NCBI RefSeq assembly: GCF_000429985.1
Contig: NZ_AUCX01000024.1
Coordinates: 1 to 54,151, forward strand
Direction of reading: 5' to 3'
Origin: Maridesulfovibrio bastinii DSM 16055
Lineage (GTDB): Bacteria; Desulfobacterota; Desulfovibrionia; Desulfovibrionales; Desulfovibrionaceae
Length of the DNA stretch: 54,151 bases
Shown here piece after piece: positions 16,035 through 26,530 of the stretch; within the stretch, counting starts at the first letter, position 1, and each line of letters begins with the position of its first letter. The notes below the pieces were generated by a model that was not told the DNA's origin, searched no databases, and saw nothing but the letters and a program-made list of their open reading frames with translations. Made by a program: the position numbers and the translations under genes.

Positions 16035-17777
16035 TTAGAACAGGTGATCCTGCTGGGAAGCCATCTTCAGCTCTTTTCTGTAGGCATTAAGTATATCACC
16101 TTTGGTAATTATTCCTTTGAATTTTCCGTTTTCGACTACTGGAAGTGTATTTCGGTCACTTTTTTCCATTATTTCTATTATTTCAGCAGCTCCCATGTTC
16201 ATCGTAATTTGAGGGGCATTCTGGTCCAGAGCAATTTCACTTATATAGTTCTCAGAGCGGTCGGGGTTCAGGATTGAAGCCCGTGCGGCGATGACATCAA
16301 CCATTCCTTTGAACGCCCCGGTATCTTTTTCTATTATGGGGATATGTGTCTGGTATGATGACTGGAGCAGTTTTATAAATGTCTGGACGGACATGTCAGG
16401 TTCGCTGGTGACAAGGTCGGAGCGGATAAGATCCTGTGGATTTATATCGGTTAGAATGCGGGCATCGGTTTTAGGTCTGATAAGCATCCCTTTTTCAACC
16501 AGATCTTTAAAATAAAAAGAGGTTGGCTCGAATATATGGGTGAGAGTGGAAGACAGGAATGCCGCAATCATTACATGTATAACCGCATGGTAATCGTTTG
16601 TTATTTCCAAGACCAGAAAAGTGCTTGTCAGCGGTGCCTGCATCACTCCACTGACTATTCCGGCCATACCCAGAAGAGCGTAGCTGCCTTCACCGGAGAT
16701 ATCGGCAGACATAAACGGCTGGACCATGCGGTGGAAGGTAACTCCGAAAAGTGAACCGATAACAAGGCAGGGAGCGAATATTCCTCCCGGTCCACCACTT
16801 CCCAGAGTAAATGAAGTTGTCGCAATTCTTGAGATCAGCATCACCACCATCAAAGCGATTCCCGGTTGAAAGCTTCCGGTTATGGCATGTCGTATGGAAG
16901 AATATCCTTCACCGAGTGCATCGGGAAACCAGAGTCCTATAATGCCGACCGCCAGACCTCCCAGACATGCCCGTAGCCACGGGCGCGAGGTTATCTTTGT
17001 AGCCAGACTTCCGGAAAGCCTTATGGAACGGACAAAAAAGACCGAGATGATTGATGCGCCAAGAGCCAGCAGAACTGATGTCTGGAGATCAACTATTCCC
17101 ATGTGCGGCAGGGTTTCGCCAAAAGGGATGACATTTCCTGTCAGGATTCTGGCCACTTCTGTGGCAACAACTGAAGAAATAGCTATGGGAACAAGGTTGT
17201 AGGGCGTCCACTCCCCGAGGATTATTTCAACCGCGAATATCATGCCTGTAACAGGGGCATTGAAGATAGCGGAAATAGAGCCTGCGGCTCCGCAGCCAAC
17301 CAGAGTCATGCGGGACTGTCCGCTCATGCGGAATAAACGCGCAAGGTTTGAACCCATTGACGAACCACTGACAACGACCGGGGCTTCTGGTCCGGCTGAG
17401 CCTCCGCTTGAGATCGTCAGCAGACAGGTCACAAGTGCGCTGATCATGGCAATGGGTTTTACAACACCTTTTTTGAGGCCGACGCTGGCAATAATTTCTC
17501 CAACACCATGTGCTCCTGATTCGTGAAAAATCCTGCGGCTGAGGACCACGGCCAGAGTTGCTCCTATTGCCGGAAGAAAGAGCATCCACCAGCTGTCAGT
17601 GTACGAGACTCGGAGATTTCCCAGATATTCCAGAGAAAGGTTCAATCCTGTTGCGGCCAGCGCTGCGCATGCTCCCACCGCGGCGGCAACAATCAGTATG
17701 GAGAGATTGTTAAGCGGAGTACGGCGGTGAAGGAATCTTTTTAAAAGTGGGGTGCTTTCTGAAGTTTCTGCGGGCAT
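16035..17777 (-). CDS. CLC-family chloride channel/antiporter with C-terminal CBS pair
   Basis: A 580-residue membrane protein with ~10-12 hydrophobic helices followed by two CBS domains (from about residue 445: LIRSDLVTSEPDMSVQTFIKLL and MNMGAAEIIEIMEKSDRNTLPVVENGKFKGIITKGDIL). CLC signature regions are visible as GGSAGPEAP (the Glu aligns with the gating Glu of GREGP) and GGPGGIFAPCLVIG (GxFxP). The first selectivity motif is altered to SGAHGVGE. CBS domains usually sense adenine nucleotides and gate transport. It is monocistronic. Confidence 0.93.
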   Translation of the reverse strand: MPAETSESTPLLKRFLHRRTPLNNLSILIVAAAVGACAALAATGLNLSLEYLGNLRVSYTDSWWMLFLPAIGATLAVVLSRRIFHESGAHGVGEIIASVGLKKGVVKPIAMISALVTCLLTISSGGSAGPEAPVVVSGSSMGSNLARLFRMSGQSRMTLVGCGAAGSISAIFNAPVTGMIFAVEIILGEWTPYNLVPIAISSVVATEVARILTGNVIPFGETLPHMGIVDLQTSVLLALGASIISVFFVRSIRLSGSLATKITSRPWLRACLGGLAVGIIGLWFPDALGEGYSSIRHAITGSFQPGIALMVVMLISRIATTSFTLGSGGPGGIFAPCLVIGSLFGVTFHRMVQPFMSADISGEGSYALLGMAGIVSGVMQAPLTSTFLVLEITNDYHAVIHVMIAAFLSSTLTHIFEPTSFYFKDLVEKGMLIRPKTDARILTDINPQDLIRSDLVTSEPDMSVQTFIKLLQSSYQTHIPIIEKDTGAFKGMVDVIAARASILNPDRSENYISEIALDQNAPQITMNMGAAEIIEIMEKSDRNTLPVVENGKFKGIITKGDILNAYRKELKMASQQDHLF

Positions 17778-18390
17778 GCGGTTATGTAAAATCCTTTTCT
17801 TGTTTCAATATAAAGTATCTGAGGCGGCACATTGCTAATTAAGAAAATCAATCAGAATCGGGACTCAGTATATCATTTTATTTCTACATGGCAATTGGCG
17901 GTTTATTGTGCCTTTAAGCTGTGAAGCTGCAAATTGGTAGCAGTGGTAAATCCTTTTATGAATATGGAACTTAGAAGAAAGTTTAATCTGATCTGTTTAT
18001 TTTTTTAACTATAAGAATCTTCCCCGATAATTTATTACAATCCAGTATTTCAATGTGTTTTTAAGAATTATGGTGAAGAAAAAGAACACATAAAAACATA
18101 TAAACGATTCAAAGGTTATCTATAACTGAAAATACTTCAATAACAGTAAATTTTTAAAACAAATAAGCATATTATGATGGGGGCAATCATATCTTCGGGT
18201 CAGTTTATTTTCGTGGTTCAGGTCCTTCCTTTATGATAATCAGATTTTTTGCTTTGAAATTATCTCCAACTGCCTTGAACCTTTTCCAATTAGCAGTTAA
18301 AGTTTGTTAGATGTTTAATAGTGTCTTGATGCAATGTCCGGTCGGGACCGGGGTTATCCTGTCAGATAAGGGGTCAAAGGGAAATTTAAT
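17778..18390. other. Intergenic region without recognised gene
   Basis: About 610 AT-rich bases between the divergent CLC and CheX-like genes. A very short ORF at 17958-18008 (MNMELRRKFNLICLFF then stop) resembles the N-terminus of a membrane sensor protein, but the downstream frames are closed. A small hairpin (CCGGTCGGGACCGG) lies near 18341-18354, about 40 bases before the CheX-like start. No riboswitch or RNA gene was recognised. Confidence 0.4.
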
Positions 18391-18849
18391 ATGAAAGTTG
18401 AATATGCCAAACCGTTCGTTAAGGCTGTTACAGACGTACTTTCCATGATGGCGATGATTACTCCCAAAGCAGGGAAACCGTATGTCAAAAAGGGGAATAC
18501 GGCAAATGGAGATGTTACGGGACTTGTTGGAATAACAGGTGAGCTTAACGGCAGTATCTCCATTACTTTTACAAAGTCATGCGCTGTGGCAGTTGTAAAG
18601 AATATGCTTGGTGGGGAACTTCAGGACGTAATGCAGGATGTCAGGGACGCTGTCGGTGAAATAACAAATATGATTTCAGGTCAGGCCCGTGCAGGTCTGG
18701 CAGAGCAGGGGCTGGTCTTTTCAGGAGCTACTCCTTCAGTTATAATGGGTGACAACCACACTATAGCTCATGTGGCCAATACTCCGGTAATGGCCATTCC
18801 ATTTTCATGCGAGGCCGGTGATTTTACAGTTGAATTCAGTTTTGAGTAG
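18391..18849 (+). CDS. CheX-like chemotaxis phosphatase-family protein
   Basis: This 152-residue protein has the CheX/CheC-like fold pattern: N-terminal FVKAVTDVLSMM, the GLVGITGELNGSISITF beta hairpin, and the helix DAVGEITNMISGQAR near 88-102, which carries the E..N pair used by CheX to dephosphorylate CheY-P. AGGG lies 10 bases before the ATG. It is followed after 33 bases by a HEAT-repeat protein with a receiver domain, a likely substrate or partner. Confidence 0.87.
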   Translation: MKVEYAKPFVKAVTDVLSMMAMITPKAGKPYVKKGNTANGDVTGLVGITGELNGSISITFTKSCAVAVVKNMLGGELQDVMQDVRDAVGEITNMISGQARAGLAEQGLVFSGATPSVIMGDNHTIAHVANTPVMAIPFSCEAGDFTVEFSFE

Positions 18850-18882
18850 CTGAAAATTTGCAGATAAAGAGAGAGTTGATAT

Positions 18883-20469
18883 ATGTCTATTTTGAGCGGA
18901 TTTCGGGATAAATCGTTTTTGGATAAGATTACCATACTCAACGATATTGCCACAAACAGGGACGCGGCGGAGCTTGAAGGGCTTCTGGAACTTTTTAATA
19001 ATCCTCTTGGTGACACATCCGTTGATTATATGGTTGTGACGGCCCTGAACGGGGTTCTATCCACTGACGAAAAAAATGTGGTTGATCTTCTGGAATCCGA
19101 AAATACCAAGCTGAAAACCCTGTGCATCAGGTTGAGCGGAGAGTTCGGATTCAAAAGTGCTGTTCCCGTGCTTGTCAGAATGGCACAGGGAGAGAAGGAT
19201 TCTGATCTCCTGTTTGAGGAAATGACGGCCCTTTCACGAATCGGGGACCCTGAAGCCTTATCTGTTTTCAGAGCTAACCTTGATAATGGTGAAGATCTTG
19301 TACGAGCTTTATGCATCGAGATGGTTGGAGAGCTTGGCGACACTGATTCTATCCCGCAGCTTAAAAAGATTATTGAAATTAATAATGAAGATGGAAATTA
19401 TGAAGTCTGCGATCTGACCACATGGAAAGCTGTGGAGGCCCTTGCCTTTATAAAATCAGATGAAGCCCTTTCATTTATCGTTGAGAATCTTCATCACAGA
19501 AATCCAACAGTGCGCCGTGTTGTAACGGATTCACTTGTTGATACCGGCGAGGACTCTCTCAAGTTTCTTAAGAAGGTCTTTTCCGCAGACGCCAATGTTG
19601 ATGACATGATTCTCTCTGCCAATGTTATCGGTTTCATTGGTGAGAAAAGTGGCCTTGATATCCTGATGGATGCTCTTGATAAGGGATTCATCAAAGATCC
19701 CAACGTAAAATACGCTGTTTATGAAGCTCTTGGCAGAATCGGCACCATGAAAGGCGTTATTCGGCTTATGGATGGTCTTGAGGAAGACGATGAGCTGATT
19801 ATGATAGCTTGTGTCTCCGGCCTTGATTCACTGATTAACCCCGGAGTGGTTAAGAAATTGGTGGAACTTATAGGATCAGGTGGATCGCGCGCCGGTAAAA
19901 TTATAAGAGCCATTGTAACAGCCAAGGCATTGAATATTTTTGAACAGCTGTATGCAGAGGAAAAAATCGGCCGTTTTGTTATGAATGCGGTTGTAGCTTC
20001 TAAAGACAGCGAGATTCATAGTGCATTCAGAGGAAAGCTGCTTGAGATCGGTGGTGATAATTCCACAAAGGATATTGAGCGTCTTCCTGAAGAAACACAG
20101 GATGTTTTAAGAAAAGCTCTCGCCGCTGACGACTCTAAATCAATGCTTGCTCTTTACCGCAGTATCCTTACTGGTGTCGGCTTTGAACCATGCGTGGCTG
20201 AAAATGGTCAGGTTGCGTATGAATTTGTAGAGCAGGGTGAAGAGTTTGATATCATCATAACTGATATGAATATGCCGGTGATGGATGGCATGGAGCTTGT
20301 CTCAAAACTGCGCAATACTCCCGGATTTGAAGATAAACCAATCATTATGGTTACTACGGAATCTGAATCTTCACAGCGCGATCTGGCTGCGAAAACTGGG
20401 GTAACAGCTTTTATCACCAAACCTTTTACTCCTGAACAGCTGCGGGCAAAGATCGCAGAACTTGTTTAA
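18883..20469 (+). CDS. HEAT-repeat protein with C-terminal response-regulator receiver
   Basis: This 528-residue cytoplasmic protein has about 400 residues of HEAT/PBS-lyase-like helical repeats (VRALCIEMVGELGDTDSIPQLKKI, NPTVRRVVTDSLVDTGEDSLKFL, VKYAVYEALGRIGTMKGV) followed by a complete REC domain: acidic pair D416-D417, phosphoacceptor D461 in ITDMNMPVMDG, and K513 in TKPF. Placing the receiver after a scaffold of repeats suggests a phosphorylation-controlled protein-interaction module. The preceding CheX-like gene could dephosphorylate it. The histidine kinase that feeds it is not obvious. Confidence 0.9.
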   Translation: MSILSGFRDKSFLDKITILNDIATNRDAAELEGLLELFNNPLGDTSVDYMVVTALNGVLSTDEKNVVDLLESENTKLKTLCIRLSGEFGFKSAVPVLVRMAQGEKDSDLLFEEMTALSRIGDPEALSVFRANLDNGEDLVRALCIEMVGELGDTDSIPQLKKIIEINNEDGNYEVCDLTTWKAVEALAFIKSDEALSFIVENLHHRNPTVRRVVTDSLVDTGEDSLKFLKKVFSADANVDDMILSANVIGFIGEKSGLDILMDALDKGFIKDPNVKYAVYEALGRIGTMKGVIRLMDGLEEDDELIMIACVSGLDSLINPGVVKKLVELIGSGGSRAGKIIRAIVTAKALNIFEQLYAEEKIGRFVMNAVVASKDSEIHSAFRGKLLEIGGDNSTKDIERLPEETQDVLRKALAADDSKSMLALYRSILTGVGFEPCVAENGQVAYEFVEQGEEFDIIITDMNMPVMDGMELVSKLRNTPGFEDKPIIMVTTESESSQRDLAAKTGVTAFITKPFTPEQLRAKIAELV

Positions 20470-20494
20470 AATAGATTTTTAAATCGAAATTAAA

Positions 20495-20528
20495 AACGCC
20501 CTTTCGTTTGTTCGGAAGGGCGTTTTTT
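20495..20528 (+). terminator. Intrinsic terminator after the HEAT-REC gene
   Basis: ACGCCCTT (20496-20503) pairs with AAGGGCGT (20516-20523), followed by a run of T. It lies about 25 bases after the stop codon. Confidence 0.9.
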
Positions 20529-20566
20529 TAGCTGAGTAAAAAGCGAAAGTTGAGTTTTGAAAAGTC

Positions 20567-20623
20567 AACATGCCGCCTCCGCGATTGAGACAGAAGGGGG
20601 AGGCGGCATGAAGGGGGCATGTT
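20567..20623. repeat. Nested inverted repeats with alternative pairings
   Basis: In the 410-base gap between convergent genes, CATGCCGCCTCC (20569-20580) pairs perfectly with GGAGGCGGCATG (20599-20610). The same left arm can also pair through AACATGCC (from 20567) with GGCATGTT ending at 20623. There is no T run, so it is not a standard terminator. Another small hairpin, GCAACT-ATGA-AGTTGC, is at 20685-20700. The rest of the gap up to 20882 shows nothing recognised. Confidence 0.6.
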
Positions 20624-20882
20624 ATGCGGAAATTTGGGTTCGCTGATTGAACAGCAATTCAATTAGTTCAAAACAAGTCAAAATGCAACTATGAAGTTGC
20701 TGGTTATAATCAGGTCGGTTCATGGAGGAATAAGATTGTGATTAGTGATGTACTATAATGGATGGGAGAGGATGAGATCAATATATGGGGAACTGCAAAC
20801 AGCTGTACTAAAAGAGATCAGATCTGAATATAATCGCTCATTTTTTCTTGGGGTTAAGCTGAACGATCATTCAGTATTGAGA

Positions 20883-21122
20883 TTATCGCGAGGATAGTTT
20901 TTCACCTTTATAGGTGAATGATTTCTTTATCATTTTATAAAAAGACCCTTTGTTTATTCCAATACTTTTCCCGCACGATTCGCAACGAAGTCTGTCTCCG
21001 TCCGTGGAAGATTTATATAGCTGGGTGATCCTGCTTTTATGGCAGCGCAGTACCTCTCCGGGACCTATCTTCTTATATTTAAACAGCTTTGACCTGCAAT
21101 AAGCGCATTTTATTATCAGCAT
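20883..21122 (-). CDS. Small zinc-ribbon-like protein
   Basis: A 79-residue basic protein with CAYC near the N-terminus, a lone Cys at LRCHK and CESC near 48-51: two CxxC knuckles as in zinc ribbons. There is no known family name. It starts 3 bases after the stop of the alpha/beta hydrolase gene, so the two are co-transcribed. The role may be nucleic-acid binding or protein interaction. Not determined. Confidence 0.7.
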   Translation of the reverse strand: MLIIKCAYCRSKLFKYKKIGPGEVLRCHKSRITQLYKSSTDGDRLRCESCGKSIGINKGSFYKMIKKSFTYKGEKLSSR

Positions 21123-21125
21123 TAA

Positions 21126-21971
21126 TTAGTGACTCCCCTTAATGATCGCTATCAGCCGAGAGACTGTTTCAGGATTATAAAGCATGGAAACGTGGCTGAC
21201 AGGCGGAGTCTTCACAATATCCCATTTTGTAGCTGAATCCTGCGTATCCGGGACAAGGTTCTTCCATGGAAGGACCATTTCATCAACAGGTGAAATCAAT
21301 GCTGTTTTAGAAAAATTTGTGTCCCGGCAAAATTCTTTACCTGCATTGAAAATATGGCTTTGGGGGTTAAGACTGCGCCCGAGATGCCCAAAAGCAATGA
21401 CCGCAAGTATGCTCCCTCTGTACGGTGTGCCGAGTGTAATCAATTGTTCACATAAGGTTGCTGTTTTTATATCTGACGCCGCTCCGGCCGCGATCAGGCC
21501 GCCAAGACTGTGACCTATCAGGATTACTTTTTCATTTTTATTGCTGGAGGATATCTTCGCGATCATTTTCTGGGCTTTGAGAACCAGTTCAGGATATGAG
21601 CTGGTAAAGCTGTTGTAGTTCAGCGTGTGAATGTTCGTCATTCCGGCTCTTTTGAGTCGTAATTTAATATAAATCCATGCTGTTTTATTGTGATAGAGGC
21701 CGTGGATAAGGAGAATCGGCTTTCCTTTAATTTCATGCTTGAAACCCAGATTTAGAAATAGAAATGGCCTTATCAGCAGTGCTACAGGCAGTGCCGCCAC
21801 TGCTGTCAGGTAACCGCGGATAAGATTCTTAATTGTTACGGTGCTCCATTCAGTTCTGATTTTTTTGAAGTTGGCGGCAACTGTAGTGATGTATAAAACT
21901 AAAGGAATTAATATAAAAAAAAGAAGTATGGATATTAAAATTTCAGGCATGGTTCGGCTAATTTTCTTCAA
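21126..21971 (-). CDS. Membrane-anchored alpha/beta hydrolase (lipase-like)
   Basis: Up to 281 residues. An N-terminal hydrophobic anchor (ILISILLFFILIPLVLYITTV) precedes an alpha/beta hydrolase with the oxyanion segment KPILLIHGLYHNKTAW and the nucleophile elbow GHSLGG, followed by LGTPYRGS, as in triacylglycerol lipases and PGAP1-like esterases. The catalytic His is probably in the final VSHVSML segment. Start is uncertain: TTG 21971 has a GAGAG too close to it, and ATG 21950 has no clear site. The substrate is unknown. Confidence 0.85.
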   Translation of the reverse strand: MKKISRTMPEILISILLFFILIPLVLYITTVAANFKKIRTEWSTVTIKNLIRGYLTAVAALPVALLIRPFLFLNLGFKHEIKGKPILLIHGLYHNKTAWIYIKLRLKRAGMTNIHTLNYNSFTSSYPELVLKAQKMIAKISSSNKNEKVILIGHSLGGLIAAGAASDIKTATLCEQLITLGTPYRGSILAVIAFGHLGRSLNPQSHIFNAGKEFCRDTNFSKTALISPVDEMVLPWKNLVPDTQDSATKWDIVKTPPVSHVSMLYNPETVSRLIAIIKGSH

Positions 21972-21999
21972 CTCTCATTGAATGGTTTGATTTTATAAT

Positions 22000-22055
22000 T
22001 CAGGCAGGTTTAACCTTTTTTTTTAAAAGGTTAAAGCCTTCAGCTTATTGCCTGA
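22000..22055. repeat. Two nested inverted repeats upstream of the DUF1786 gene
   Basis: An outer stem TCAGGCA (22000-22006) / TGCCTGA (22049-22055) encloses an inner perfect 11-bp stem TTTAACCTTTT (22009-22019) / AAAAGGTTAAA (22025-22035). It lies in the 150-base space between divergent genes, about 68 bases before the GTG start at 22123. Confidence 0.6.
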
Positions 22056-22122
22056 GTGTAAATGCAGTGATATGTAATTAACTGTGCTGGTTGCATAAAT
22101 TACATTTAATGGAGTGGTTGAA

Positions 22123-23160
22123 GTGTCTCAAAGTATATTATGTCTGGATATAGGAAGTGGAACGCAGGATGTGCTTTATTATGTAGATGGTTTTGAAATT
22201 GAAAACTGTCCCAAATTTATTCTTCCCTCACCTGCGCGCAGGGTTGGAGCTCGCATAAGGGAGCTGACCGCGGCAGGTAGAGATATTTACTTGAGCGGAA
22301 CAAATATGGGTGGTGGATTCACCCGTGCTGTTACGGCTCATGCCAAAGCCGGTCTGAAAGTCTATGCCCATCCTGAAGCAGCTCTGGCTCTTGGCGATGA
22401 TCTCAAGTTTGTTGAGGCTAAAGGTGTTTCCATTACGGAAAGCATGCCCCGGAATACCGTTCAGGTCCATCTGGCCGATTACGATTCCGGATTCTGGAGG
22501 GCTTTTCTTTCCGCCGCAGGGCTTGAGGAGCCTGACAGAATAATGGCCTCTGTTCAGGATCATGGTTTCCATCCGGGGAAAAGCAATCGTATCGGCAGGT
22601 TTAATTTGTGGAAAAAACTGCTGATTGAAGATGAAGGACGTCCAGAATGCCTTTTATTTGATAAGGTTCCTGTAGAGTTCACAAGGCTGGCCGTTTTACA
22701 AAAATCAATAGGTTACGGTGTGGTCTGTGATACTGGGGCCGCGGCCGTGCTGGGAATTCTTTATGATGAAGATATTTTGCGGTTGAGCTTTGAAAGGGGA
22801 ATATGCCTGCTGAATATTGGCAACAGCCATATTATCTCTTTTCTGCTCTTCGCAGGAAGGATTTATGGTGTTTACGAGCACCACACAGGGCTTAGAACCG
22901 CAGAAGAGTTATGGGCTGATTTAAAACAGTTCAGAGCTGGCAGACTGACTTTTGAAAATGTTTTTGATTCCAGAGGTCATGGCTGCATTACTCTTGATCT
23001 CCCACCGGAGGCTGCCGGTTTTGAAAAAACTTTTGTTATCGGTCCCCAACGCAGACTTCTGGAAGGATTCGACGCTGTTTATCCGTCTCCTGGAGGGGAT
23101 ATGATGCTTGCCGGATGTTTTGGGCTGCTCAAAGGAATGGAATTAAATAATGAAAGATGA
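22123..23160 (+). CDS. DUF1786 family protein (actin-like fold)
   Basis: A 345-residue protein beginning at GTG 22123, chosen because GGAG lies 8 bases upstream. The GTG at 22114 sits on that site. The N-terminus CLDIGSGTQDVL resembles the phosphate-1 loop of the ASKHA (actin/hsp70/sugar kinase) fold, and VVCDTGAAAVLG and LLNIGNSHIISFLL look like further nucleotide loops. DUF1786 members are often named pyruvate-formate-lyase-activating-related, but without experimental basis that I know of. It is not obviously in an operon with the kinase gene downstream (133-base gap). Confidence 0.8.
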   Translation: MSQSILCLDIGSGTQDVLYYVDGFEIENCPKFILPSPARRVGARIRELTAAGRDIYLSGTNMGGGFTRAVTAHAKAGLKVYAHPEAALALGDDLKFVEAKGVSITESMPRNTVQVHLADYDSGFWRAFLSAAGLEEPDRIMASVQDHGFHPGKSNRIGRFNLWKKLLIEDEGRPECLLFDKVPVEFTRLAVLQKSIGYGVVCDTGAAAVLGILYDEDILRLSFERGICLLNIGNSHIISFLLFAGRIYGVYEHHTGLRTAEELWADLKQFRAGRLTFENVFDSRGHGCITLDLPPEAAGFEKTFVIGPQRRLLEGFDAVYPSPGGDMMLAGCFGLLKGMELNNER

Positions 23161-23293
23161 AATAAAAAAGCATTCCATCCTTGCACAGAAGTCTGAATGT
23201 CTATACTAAACATTAAGGTATGTAGGCAGCACTTTATAGTTACGGTAAAAAAAATATATTTTATTATAAGTCTGAAAGTCTTCGATAGATTCG

Positions 23294-25492
<2,199 letters not shown>

Positions 25493-25517
25493 TCTGAATT
25501 TTATTTTGAAAATGTAT

Positions 25518-25937
25518 TTACTGTTCTGTTGATTCCGTAGGTGTTTTCTGGTTGAGGTCTTCTGCCAGAATAGATGCGACCTGTTCCTTGTAATCCATAA
25601 GACCTTTGTTATTGATTCCGGAAAGAATATCTTCAGCTGATTTTATTTCTGCAAATTCGATAGGAAGTGAACATATAAGGTGGATTCCTATTTTTTTGCC
25701 TTCTACATCAACTGTAGCCATTATATTGGATTTCTTTAACTTTTTTCTTATGCTTTGTGGAAGGTTAGGAACGCCGAGCAGAACTTCTCTCGGGTAGAAA
25801 ATATATCCAAATTTAAAGTCCGGACTTGTAAAAGCGTCATTTTGAAATCCTGACTGCATATCAAGTCCCTGTTCTCTGGCACTTTCAAGCATATTCATAA
25901 TATCGGACGCAATGCTTTCAGCGTAACTTTTGTCCAT
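25518..25937 (-). CDS. Conserved hypothetical protein
   Basis: A 139-residue acidic soluble protein, start at ATG 25937 with a strong GGAGG at 7 bases. An upstream ATG at 25985 would place that site inside the gene. It has no signal peptide or membrane segment. I recognise no family. It has a conserved-looking central beta-rich part (FKFGYIFYPREVLLGVPNLPQSIRKKL, then IMATVDVEGKKIGIHLICSLP). It is monocistronic, convergent with the kinase gene upstream and divergent from the YjbQ-like gene. Confidence 0.7.
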   Translation of the reverse strand: MDKSYAESIASDIMNMLESAREQGLDMQSGFQNDAFTSPDFKFGYIFYPREVLLGVPNLPQSIRKKLKKSNIMATVDVEGKKIGIHLICSLPIEFAEIKSAEDILSGINNKGLMDYKEQVASILAEDLNQKTPTESTEQ

Positions 25938-26060
25938 TGTATTTCCTCCGGATGAATGATGTTTTCCTTTAGGAAGTGGAATCAAGCATCTCTACAATGT
26001 CGATGTCAAGGCTTCAAGTCATTTCATCCTTCAAATTTAAAAAACAGGCATGGAGATTTT

Positions 26061-26477
26061 ATGAAATCTTATCGAAAAGAGCTTTGGTTGGAGGTCCCCA
26101 CCAGGAGAGCATTTATCAATCTGACTCCTCAGGTTGAAGAATGTCTGCAGCAGTCAGGAATCAAGGAGGGACTTTGCCTTGTCAACGCAATGCATATTAC
26201 TGCAAGTGTTTTTATAAATGATGATGAATCCGGGCTGCACCATGATTATGAGGTCTGGCTGGAAAAGCTTGCCCCGCATGCCCCGGTGGATCAGTATCAG
26301 CACAATGGCTATGAGGATAATGCGGATGCCCACATGAAACGTCAGGTTATGGGGCGTGAAGTTGTAGTTGCTGTTACTGATGGAAAACTTGATTTCGGAA
26401 CGTGGGAACAGATTTTTTACGGAGAGTTTGACGGCAGACGACGTAAAAGAGTTTTAGTAAAAATTATAGGTGAATAA
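26061..26477 (+). CDS. YjbQ/UPF0047 family protein
   Basis: A 138-residue protein, start at ATG 26061 with GGAG 5 bases upstream. It has the YjbQ pattern: [37 protein letters not shown] near the N-terminus, [39 protein letters not shown] near the end. Family members have weak thiamine-phosphate synthase activity in vitro and are small trimeric enzymes. The true role is uncertain. Confidence 0.9.
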   Translation: MKSYRKELWLEVPTRRAFINLTPQVEECLQQSGIKEGLCLVNAMHITASVFINDDESGLHHDYEVWLEKLAPHAPVDQYQHNGYEDNADAHMKRQVMGREVVVAVTDGKLDFGTWEQIFYGEFDGRRRKRVLVKIIGE

Positions 26478-26484
26478 TTTAATG

Positions 26485-26530
26485 AACAGGATGCACTGCC
26501 GGCTATATATTGCAGTGCATCCTGTTTTTA
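26485..26530 (+). terminator. Bidirectional intrinsic terminator between convergent genes
   Basis: AACAGGATGCACTGC (26485-26499) pairs perfectly with GCAGTGCATCCTGTT (26512-26526), followed by more T. It serves the YjbQ gene on the plus strand and, with the A-rich other side, may help end the large kinase gene on the minus strand. Confidence 0.9.

Noticed and set aside
16035-17777. Loss of the gating glutamate in the CLC transporter
   Set aside because: At first the GSAGP segment seemed to lack it, but aligning GGSAGREGP-type sequences shows GPEAP retains the Glu one step further on.
18341-18390. c-di-GMP or other riboswitch before the CheX-like gene
   Set aside because: Only a short CCGGTC/GACCGG hairpin is present. 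None of the conserved riboswitch core sequences is there.
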